Below, piece by piece: positions 26,110 through 32,602 of a DNA stretch of 48,312 nt. This DNA comes from Paenibacillus allorhizosphaerae (GTDB lineage: Bacteria; Bacillota; Bacilli; Paenibacillales; NBRC-103111): contig NZ_CAJVCE010000037.1 in assembly GCF_910594985.1 (NCBI RefSeq), positions 1 through 48,312 on the forward strand, in the 5' to 3' direction. The translations under genes and the position numbers were made by a program. The notes beneath the pieces were generated by a model. It was not told where the DNA came from. It did not search any database and saw only the letters and a program-made list of their open reading frames with translations. Positions within the stretch are counted from its first letter, which is position 1. Every line of letters begins with the position of its first letter.

Positions 26110-27648
26110 ATGGACAAGCCGAATGAAATTATTGTGGTGCTCGACTTTGGCGGACAGTACAACCAGTTGATTGCGCGCCGCATCCGCGATCTGGGGGTAT
26201 ATAGCGAACTGCTTCCTTTTAACACACCGGTAGAGAAACTTAAAGCGCTCCAACCTAAAGGCATCATCTTCTCCGGCGGACCTGCCAGCGTATACGGCGA
26301 GGACTCGCCGCTTGTCGATCCGGGCGTTTATGACATCGGCGTACCGATTCTGGGCATTTGCTACGGGATGCAGATGATGGCCCACCAGCTCGAAGGAAAA
26401 GTCGAGCGGGCGTCGAAGCGGGAGTACGGCAAGGCGGAAGTCGATTTTACGGATGCGTGCGGTTTGGTGCATGGACTCGATAAAAAACAGACGGTATGGA
26501 TGAGCCACAGCGATCTTGTGGTGCAGCCGCCGGCCGGTTTTGTGGTCGACGCCAGCACGGAGCATGCGCCGATCGCTGCGATGAGCCACCCGGAGCGCCG
26601 CATGTTCGCGGTTCAGTTCCATCCGGAGGTGCGCCATTCCGTATATGGCAATGACATGATCCGCAATTTCTTGTACCATGTGTGCGGTTGCGAAGGAACT
26701 TGGAGTATGACGACGTTCATCGAAGACACCGTGCGCGACATTCGCAATCAAGTAGGCGACCAGAATGTACTTTGCGCACTCAGCGGCGGCGTGGATTCTT
26801 CCGTCGTGGCAATGCTCATTCATAAGGCGATCGGCGATCAGCTTACTTGCATGTTTATCGACCATGGTCTGCTCCGTAAGGATGAAGCGGAAGGCGTAAT
26901 GGAGACATTCGTCGGCAAATTCGATATGAAAGTCGTCAAAATCGACGCCCGCGAGCGTTTTCTCGGCAAGCTGGCCGGTGTAGACGATCCGGAACAAAAG
27001 CGGAAGATTATCGGCAACGAGTTCATCCGCGTGTTCGAGGAGGAATCGTCCCGGTTTGACGATTTCGCGTTTTTGGCGCAAGGCACGCTGTACACGGATA
27101 TCGTCGAAAGCGGCACGGCAACGGCGCAAACGATCAAATCGCATCATAACGTCGGCGGTTTGCCGGAAGATATGAAGTTTAAGCTCGTCGAGCCGCTTAA
27201 AGCCTTGTTTAAGGACGAAGTGCGCAAAGTGGGCGAGGAATGCGGCCTGCCTGCCGCGATCGTATGGCGTCAGCCGTTCCCTGGACCGGGCCTTGCGATT
27301 CGCGTGCTTGGCGAAGTCACCGAAGACAAACTTGAGATTGTGCGGGAGTCCGATGCCATTCTTCGCGACGAGATTGCCAAAGCGGGCCTGGACCGTGAGA
27401 TTTGGCAGTACTTTACGGCATTGCCGAACATGAAGAGTGTCGGGGTTATGGGCGATGCCCGCACGTATTCGTATACGGTAGGGATTCGCGCGGTTACATC
27501 CATCGACGGGATGACGGCCGACTGGGCGCGAATTCCGTGGGACGTGCTGGAGAAGATTTCTGTCCGCATCGTCAACGAAGTCGATAACGTCAACCGCGTC
27601 GTGTACGACATTACGTCCAAGCCGCCGGCGACGATCGAGTGGGAATAA
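26110..27648 (+). CDS. guaA: GMP synthase (glutamine-hydrolysing)
   Basis: GuaA aminates XMP to GMP with glutamine and ATP. In the 512-residue protein, the class I glutamine amidotransferase domain has the nucleophile Cys84 in GICYGMQ and the downstream QFHPEV. The synthetase domain has the ATP-pyrophosphatase P-loop LSGGVDSSV and the C-terminal dimerisation region ending KPPATIEWE. Length is normal. GGGAGG lies 13 bases before the ATG, a slightly long gap. It is followed by a terminator and the PurR/riboswitch-controlled purine permease, the same guaA-pbuG order as B. subtilis. Confidence 0.97.
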   Translation: MDKPNEIIVVLDFGGQYNQLIARRIRDLGVYSELLPFNTPVEKLKALQPKGIIFSGGPASVYGEDSPLVDPGVYDIGVPILGICYGMQMMAHQLEGKVERASKREYGKAEVDFTDACGLVHGLDKKQTVWMSHSDLVVQPPAGFVVDASTEHAPIAAMSHPERRMFAVQFHPEVRHSVYGNDMIRNFLYHVCGCEGTWSMTTFIEDTVRDIRNQVGDQNVLCALSGGVDSSVVAMLIHKAIGDQLTCMFIDHGLLRKDEAEGVMETFVGKFDMKVVKIDARERFLGKLAGVDDPEQKRKIIGNEFIRVFEEESSRFDDFAFLAQGTLYTDIVESGTATAQTIKSHHNVGGLPEDMKFKLVEPLKALFKDEVRKVGEECGLPAAIVWRQPFPGPGLAIRVLGEVTEDKLEIVRESDAILRDEIAKAGLDREIWQYFTALPNMKSVGVMGDARTYSYTVGIRAVTSIDGMTADWARIPWDVLEKISVRIVNEVDNVNRVVYDITSKPPATIEWE

Positions 27649-27681
27649 TTGAAAACTTGCGACCTTATAGGGAATGCAAGG

Positions 27682-27719
27682 AGGCCTGTTCTCTTGAAAT
27701 TAGGAGGGCAGGTCTTTTT
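27682..27719 (+). terminator. Intrinsic terminator of guaA
   Basis: AGGCCTGTTCTC pairs with GGAGGGCAGGTCT, including G-U pairs, and is followed by five T residues. Confidence 0.8.
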
Positions 27720-27844
27720 CATACATACAAGGCATAGGACCTGTCTCCCAGAGCGTTTACGCTTGAATGCTACGTTGATCATTCGGGAAACATTCTCGAT
27801 GCATGATGTGTACTTATGTATTCGAAAAAGACCGCACCTCCCCG

Positions 27845-27888
27845 TTATCCGAACATAAAATTAAATTTTAGCAATAATGTTCGGAAAA
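27845..27888. promoter_or_regulatory. PurR operator: two inverted PurBoxes
   Basis: CCGAACAT at 27849-27856 and ATGTTCGG at 27877-27884 are perfect inverted copies, each flanked by A/T as in the Bacillus PurBox (AWWWCCGAACWWT). The 13-base boxes are 18 bases apart, near the 16-17 usual in B. subtilis. They sit just upstream of the pbuG -35 hexamer. Confidence 0.82.
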
Positions 27889-27892
27889 ACGA

Positions 27893-27921
27893 TTGACAAC
27901 ATTCGACTTCCCTCTTAGAAT
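27893..27921 (+). promoter_or_regulatory. pbuG promoter
   Basis: Consensus TTGACA, 17 bases, then TAGAAT. It lies directly between the PurR operator and the guanine aptamer. Confidence 0.85.
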
Positions 27922-27948
27922 AAGGAATGGAAATCAAGGGAATAACAA

Positions 27949-28100
27949 GTTTCGTATAATCCCGGGAATGGGCCTGGGAGTTTCTACGAGGTCACCGTAA
28001 ATGATCTGGCTACGAACAAGAAATGACGGTTCACGGAAGAAATTTCGTGGAGCCTTCTTTTGCTTGGAGCCTGGGGCATTCGCGCACCCGGGCTTTTCGT
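27949..28100 (+). ncRNA. Guanine (purine) riboswitch with terminator platform
   Basis: The aptamer has P1 TTCGTA/TACGAA (27951-27956 with 28011-28016), the conserved TATAAT-x-CCCGG start, the TTTCTAC junction and the CCGTAAAT loop 3. The J3/1 junction ends GGCTACG; the C at the ligand-discriminating position predicts guanine/hypoxanthine rather than adenine. The usual A before this C is G here. The expression platform ends in the terminator AGCCTGGG/CCCGGGCT plus TTTT at 28068-28097. Ligand binding should stop transcription before pbuG. Confidence 0.93.
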
Positions 28101-28133
28101 TGTTCCGATAAACCATTTTGGAGGGATTCGGGA

Positions 28134-29549
28134 ATGGATCGGTATTTTAAGCTGAAGGAAAACGGCACCACGGTACGCACCGAGATTATGGCCGGATTGA
28201 CGACGTTCATGACCATGGCGTATGTGCTCGCCGTAAATCCGAACATCCTTAGCGCGTTCGGTTCCGGAGCGACCGGCATGGATTGGACGGCCGTGTTCCT
28301 TGCTACGGCGATTGCGGCAGGGGTCATGACCATTGCCATGGGATTGTTCGTTAACTTTCCGGTAGCTTTGGCGCCGGGTATGGGCTTAAATGCGTATTTC
28401 GCTACGGTGATTTTGTCTTCACAAGGCCAATTTACTTATCAAATGGCACTAACGGCAGTATTTATTTCCGGTATTATTTTTATCATTCTTACGGTGACGA
28501 AAGTTCGGCAATTGCTGCTCGTTGCGGTTCCGGACAGCATCAAGCATGCGATCACCGTCGGGATCGGCTTGTTCATTACGATTATCGGCCTTAAAAACAG
28601 CGGCCTGTTGACCGTTGCCGTAGAAGCGGCAAACGATATTCCGAAAGGCAAATATACGGATGTTTTATCGTTCGAGACCGTGTTCCATATCGGCAGTATG
28701 CATGACGTTAATGTCATACTTTGCGTCATCGGTCTTATTCTCATTTCCGCCCTTATGGTGCTGCGCGTGCGCGGCGCAATATTGTTCGGGATACTGCTTA
28801 CAACGCTGATCGGTATCTTCCTGCACAATCCGGACGGCAGTCCGGTCGTCAACTTCGCGAACTTGGGATCGGAAAAAACGACGTGGGTGCCGGACCTTGG
28901 CAAGCTGGCGTTTGCTCACTTTGATTTTGCAGGCATCATGAATGCCGGTATTATCTCCGTCATTGCGACATTTACTTTCGTTGAATTGTTCGATACGTTC
29001 GGAACGATGGTCGGAACGGCCAACCGTGCCGGCATTATGAAAAATAAAGAAGAAGGCAACAAAAAAGTCGGGAAAGCGATGATGGTCGATGCGATCGGCG
29101 TAAGCGGCGGCGCGCTTGTCGGGACAAGCACCGTAACGGCCTATGTTGAAAGTTCCGCAGGGATTGCGGAGGGCGGACGTACGGGCTTGACGGCGGTAAC
29201 GACGGGCGTGTGTTTCCTGCTTGCGCTGTTCCTCGCTCCGATTGCGGCACTGATTCCGGGCGCGGCTACTTCTGCGGCATTGATCGTGGTCGGCGTACTG
29301 ATGATGCAAGCGGTGCGAGAGATCGATTTTCAGGATATGGTGTATGCCATTCCGTCTTTCTTGACGATTGCGCTGATGCCGTTCACTTACAATATCGCTA
29401 ACGGTATTTCCTTTGGTATTGTCACTTATGTGATTCTCGGTACGATCGCTAATGCAAGCGGCAAAGGGCAGTACAAGGTTCATTGGCTCATGTGGATTTT
29501 GGCGATTTTGATCGTCCTGCGCTATGTTTTGATTGGCGGCGAGGGTTAA
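28134..29549 (+). CDS. pbuG: Hypoxanthine/guanine permease (NCS2, AzgA-like)
   Basis: A 471-residue membrane transporter with about 12-13 helices. GLTTFMTMAYVLAVNP at the N terminus, APGMGLNAYFA and VELFDTFGTMVGTANRAG are AzgA/PbuG family signatures. It imports hypoxanthine, guanine or both across the cytoplasmic membrane. The ATG at 28134 follows GGAGGGA; the longer frame from 28023 reads through the riboswitch terminator and is not the start. Control by PurR and a guanine riboswitch fits a purine uptake role. Confidence 0.95.
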   Translation: MDRYFKLKENGTTVRTEIMAGLTTFMTMAYVLAVNPNILSAFGSGATGMDWTAVFLATAIAAGVMTIAMGLFVNFPVALAPGMGLNAYFATVILSSQGQFTYQMALTAVFISGIIFIILTVTKVRQLLLVAVPDSIKHAITVGIGLFITIIGLKNSGLLTVAVEAANDIPKGKYTDVLSFETVFHIGSMHDVNVILCVIGLILISALMVLRVRGAILFGILLTTLIGIFLHNPDGSPVVNFANLGSEKTTWVPDLGKLAFAHFDFAGIMNAGIISVIATFTFVELFDTFGTMVGTANRAGIMKNKEEGNKKVGKAMMVDAIGVSGGALVGTSTVTAYVESSAGIAEGGRTGLTAVTTGVCFLLALFLAPIAALIPGAATSAALIVVGVLMMQAVREIDFQDMVYAIPSFLTIALMPFTYNIANGISFGIVTYVILGTIANASGKGQYKVHWLMWILAILIVLRYVLIGGEG

Positions 29550-29579
29550 GTCAGCTCGCTACCGACATACGTTGTTACC

Positions 29580-29620
29580 AGCCTCGGTGTCCGACCATGT
29601 TCGGGTATCGGGGCTTTATT
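29580..29620 (+). terminator. Intrinsic terminator of pbuG
   Basis: AGCCTCGGT pairs with ATCGGGGCT (with wobbles), with an inner CCGA/TCGG helix, followed by TTATTT. Confidence 0.72.
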
Positions 29621-29839
29621 TATGGCGCAGAGAAAATGTTTGGAAAAAGCCGGACTACGAGCGATGGCATAGCTTAGCGGACAAATAAGAAAAATAGTCT
29701 GCTCGAAGCTCTTTGGATGAAGATACATTCTTTGTTCCATCCGCACAATTGTTGAAATGACAGAATGGTCCGGCTCCGCTTTCAAAGGGATGAGCGGATC
29801 ATTATGAGAATGATCCGGCCTTTTATTAAATTCGAGGCA
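29621..29839. other. Intergenic region with a second hairpin
   Basis: No gene is seen. CGGATCATT/AATGATCCG (29795-29817) is a perfect 9-bp hairpin followed by GCCTTTTATT and could be a terminator protecting the leuA promoter from read-through. Confidence 0.55.
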
Positions 29840-29868
29840 TTGACAATGGTTTTATCGCATACTATAAT
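29840..29868 (+). promoter_or_regulatory. leuA operon promoter
   Basis: Perfect consensus TTGACA, 17-base spacer, TATAAT. It drives the tandem T-box leader; the start site is predicted near 29875. No second strong promoter is seen between the two T-boxes. Confidence 0.88.
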
Positions 29869-29875
29869 GACAAAC

Positions 29876-30200
29876 AAATCTCAAACGCAACGAACGGGAG
29901 CAGTAACCGAAATACCCGTCCAGAGAACTGCGGGATGTTGACAACCGGCATTTGATAAGGATGCCGCTGTTGCGACACAGGTGCGACGCAGTCGGGGATA
30001 CGGCGAAACTCGCCCGGGAGCGGCAAAGATGAACGTACGGCGTAGCGCTGCGCTTTGCGATAAGCTTTGACGGATCGCCTCCGTGATCAGGCTTCGAGCG
30101 GGCTTACGCCATCCTTTTCGGATGCGTTAGGTCAACAAGAGTGGTACCGCGATAGGTCAGACCTGTCGTCTCTTTGTAAAGAGGCGGCAGGTCTTTTTGG
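29876..30200 (+). ncRNA. T-box leader 1 (leucine)
   Basis: The conserved T-box AAGAGTGGTACCGCG is at 30137-30151. Stem I has the AGTA bulge (29912-29915), GTGCGACGCAG distal features and GAA opposite the bulge. The specifier is best read as CTC (30009-30011), Leu, by alignment with leader 2; a strict GAA-adjacent reading would give ACT. The terminator AGACCTGTCGTCTCTTT/AAAGAGGCGGCAGGTCT plus TTTTT ends it. Uncharged tRNA-Leu pairing with the T-box would form the antiterminator. Confidence 0.93.
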
Positions 30201-30204
30201 TTTT

Positions 30205-30532
30205 CTTGGATACAACAACAGCATATCGGCAAAAGCAAGGATCGGGAGCAGTAAAGCGACTCCCGCTGTACAGAGAGCTGCGAACGTTGCGGGCGGGCAT
30301 CCATCTAGGGGATGCACTGTTGCAACAAAGGTGCGACGCAGTCAGCGGAAGCTTGAACTCGCCCGGGAGCTGCGGGACTGAATCGATAAAAGTAAGTCTC
30401 GACGGACACCTTTCCGTAATCAAGGTTCGAGGTGGAATTCGCATGACCTTTATGCGAGTTCAAGAAGAGTGGTACCGCGGCAAGCTTGCAGCCTGTCGTC
30501 TCTTGATTATTCAAGAGGCGGCGGGCTTTTTG
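30205..30532 (+). ncRNA. T-box leader 2 (leucine)
   Basis: A second complete T-box. It has the AGTA bulge near 30250 and the specifier CTC at 30358-30360, directly after GAA. The T-box AAGAGTGGTACCGCGG is at 30465-30480 and the terminator AGCCTGTCGTCTCTTG/CAAGAGGCGGCGGGCT plus T-run is at 30490-30531. It shares long segments with leader 1 (GGGAGCAGTAA, GGTGCGACGCAGTC, CTCGCCCGGGAGC), which points to duplication. It lies 47 bases before the leuA start. Confidence 0.94.
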
Positions 30533-30578
30533 TATTGAGATTTTTCTTGGAAAATAATCGATTGAGGGGATGAATGGC

Positions 30579-32168
30579 ATGAATAAGGACAACGGCAAAC
30601 GCAAAATATCGATTTTCGATACGACATTGAGAGACGGGGAACAGGCGCCGGGCGCTTCGCTTACGCCGGAACAAAAGATCGTCATCGCAAGGCAGCTGGC
30701 GAAGCTTGGCGTCGATGTAATCGAGCCGGGTTTCCCGATTTCAAGCCCGGGGGATTTTCGGGCGGTGCAGCAAATCTCCAGAGAAGTGGCCGGCGTAGAA
30801 ATTTGCGGCTTCGCGCGTGCGGTTAAAGATGACATCGACGCCGCCGTTCGGGCGACACAAGATGCGGAGCGCCGGCGGCTGCATTTATTTCTCTCCTCAT
30901 CCAGCATTCACCTGGATTTTCAGCTGCGCAAGTCGAGGGAGCAGGCGATCGACATCGCGCGGAACATGGTTGCATATGCCAAACAATTCGTTCCCCGGAT
31001 CGAGTTTTCCCCCATGGATGCTACTCGGACCGGCGATGCGTTTCTGTACGAGATGATCGAGGCTGTCATTGCGGAAGGCGCCACGATCATCAATATTCCG
31101 GATACGGTCGGCTATGCGTTGCCGGAGGAGTATGGAGCGATGTTTCGCAGGGTGATGGACAATGTACGCGGGGGGCGGCAGGTCGAGTACAGCGCGCATT
31201 GTCATAACGACCTCGGCCTCGCGGTAGCGAACAGCTTGGCTGCGATTCAAGCGGGTGTCACGCATGTAGAGGTAACCGTCAACGGCGTAGGGGAGCGGGC
31301 CGGCAACTGTTCGCTTGAAGAGCTGGTGATGGCGCTGGAGACACGGAAAGAGACGATTGGCGCAGAGACGGGCATCCGGGCAGATCAAATCTTCACCGTG
31401 TCGCAAATGGTCAGCCGGGCGATGAGCTTCCCGATTGCTTTCAACAAGCCGATTGTCGGGAGAAACGCGTTCCAGCACGAAGCCGGCATTCATCAGGACG
31501 GGCTGCTCAAAAACCGCAGCACGTACGAGATCATGGACCCTGAGCGGCTGGGCATTCCGCGCAGCATGATTATTTTGGGGAAACATTCCGGCCGCCATGC
31601 GATCAAGCACCGCGTAAGCCAGTTCGGCGTACAACTGAACGATGAGCAGATGGAAAGCTTGTATACGGAGTTCAAGCTTGCGGCCGACCGGCAAAAAGTG
31701 GTTCACGATCATCAGCTGCTCGCCATGGTGGGACATACGGTTAACGAAGTTTTGGAGCCGTATACGCTTGTTTCCGCGCAATTGGTGACGGGAAGCACCG
31801 GCCATCGGATGGCTTCGTGCACGATTCGCGATAATGTATCGGGCAAAGAGACAATGTATACGGGAACCGGGGAAGGACCCGTTGAAGCAATCGTGGCCGG
31901 AATCAGGCAGGCGCTGCCGTTTGAGGCCGAATTTGCCGATATGGAGTTGTACTCCCTCTCCTCCGGGGAAGAGGCTAGCGGCGAAGCCATTGTTACGGTT
32001 CGCGCAGGAGTGAAGACGTACAGGGGGATCGCGATAGACCGGGACGTCATTATGGCAGCGGCCCACGCGTACATGGCGGCATGTAATCAAGCGGCCAGAG
32101 ATGAGGAACGACTGGTGAAGCAAGGATTGCCGGCCGACGCAGGTGAAGCACAAATTACAATCCCATAA
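30579..32168 (+). CDS. leuA: 2-isopropylmalate synthase
   Basis: LeuA condenses acetyl-CoA with 2-ketoisovalerate in the first committed step of leucine synthesis. The 529-residue protein has the TIM-barrel motif DTTLRDGEQAPG, the metal ligands in HCHNDLGLAVANS, and the signature NGVGERAGNCSLEE. The C-terminal allosteric (LeuA_dimer) domain, which binds leucine, is complete. The ATG at 30579 has GAGGGG nine bases upstream; the in-frame ATG at 30570 touches the ribosome binding site. Two leucine-specific T-boxes precede it. No leuBCD or ilv genes follow; the DnaA-box cluster does. Confidence 0.96.
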   Translation: MNKDNGKRKISIFDTTLRDGEQAPGASLTPEQKIVIARQLAKLGVDVIEPGFPISSPGDFRAVQQISREVAGVEICGFARAVKDDIDAAVRATQDAERRRLHLFLSSSSIHLDFQLRKSREQAIDIARNMVAYAKQFVPRIEFSPMDATRTGDAFLYEMIEAVIAEGATIINIPDTVGYALPEEYGAMFRRVMDNVRGGRQVEYSAHCHNDLGLAVANSLAAIQAGVTHVEVTVNGVGERAGNCSLEELVMALETRKETIGAETGIRADQIFTVSQMVSRAMSFPIAFNKPIVGRNAFQHEAGIHQDGLLKNRSTYEIMDPERLGIPRSMIILGKHSGRHAIKHRVSQFGVQLNDEQMESLYTEFKLAADRQKVVHDHQLLAMVGHTVNEVLEPYTLVSAQLVTGSTGHRMASCTIRDNVSGKETMYTGTGEGPVEAIVAGIRQALPFEAEFADMELYSLSSGEEASGEAIVTVRAGVKTYRGIAIDRDVIMAAAHAYMAACNQAARDEERLVKQGLPADAGEAQITIP

Positions 32169-32177
32169 GCGTTAGGA

Positions 32178-32210
32178 AGGGGCTGTGGATAATACTTATC
32201 CACAGCCCCT
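32178..32210. repeat. 15-bp perfect inverted repeat carrying two DnaA boxes
   Basis: AGGGGCTGTGGATAA and TTATCCACAGCCCCT flank a three-base loop, ten bases past the leuA stop. It could form a leuA transcript hairpin, but no T-run follows. Each arm contains a perfect DnaA box. Confidence 0.8.
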
Positions 32211-32401
32211 GTGCATAATGTGGATAAACACAAAAATAAGCGCTGTAATCATAAAAAATATACACGGGCATTTCGTTGCCGGGTGGATAAGTTTTTCACA
32301 GTGGGGTTGTGGATAATGTGAATAAGTCTGTGGATTTACAAAAAAACGCTGATTTTTCTGGAGAAAGCGACATTTTTTTCTGGGGATAATGTTGGGGATA
32401 A
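32184..32401. other. DnaA-box cluster
   Basis: Perfect TTATNCACA boxes lie at 32184-32192 (-), 32196-32204 (+), 32210-32218 (-), 32219-32227 (-), 32308-32316 (-) and 32317-32325 (-). The third and fourth, and the fifth and sixth, are directly abutting tandem pairs. One-mismatch boxes lie at 32282-32290, 32292-32300, 32329-32337, 32381-32389 and 32393-32401. Further boxes lie at 32554-32562 (one mismatch) and 32753-32761 (perfect, inside the next gene). No dnaA, dnaN or rep gene is nearby, so this is not the ordinary oriC. A DnaA-titrating or regulatory cluster is the best reading. Confidence 0.78.
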
Positions 32402-32602
32402 AGGTAAGTTACTGCCTCCATATGCACATGTCGGATAAAGCGGTTGAATTTGGGCAAAGTACGGGGTAAATGCGCCGAACATTTCTCGGTAAAAGTTGTA
32501 AATCTGTGCGTATTTTTGTCAAAGGACAGCGGTTTGCGCCGTAATTTATCAACTGTGGACAAAGGTTCGATAGGCATCAAACGGAAACGGGGGAGCACCG
32601 CG

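Noticed and set aside
26107..27147. 346-codon minus-strand frame opposite guaA.
   Set aside because: Antisense shadow of a highly conserved gene.
28023..28133. Upstream extension of pbuG by 37 codons.
   Set aside because: It reads through the riboswitch expression platform and terminator; the ATG at 28134 has a proper ribosome binding site.
30067..30538. Short frames across the T-box region.
   Set aside because: The region is fully explained by two structured T-box leaders.
32184..32401. Interpretation as the chromosomal origin oriC.
   Set aside because: No dnaA, dnaN, rpmH or other origin-linked gene is nearby, and the flanks are metabolic and membrane genes.
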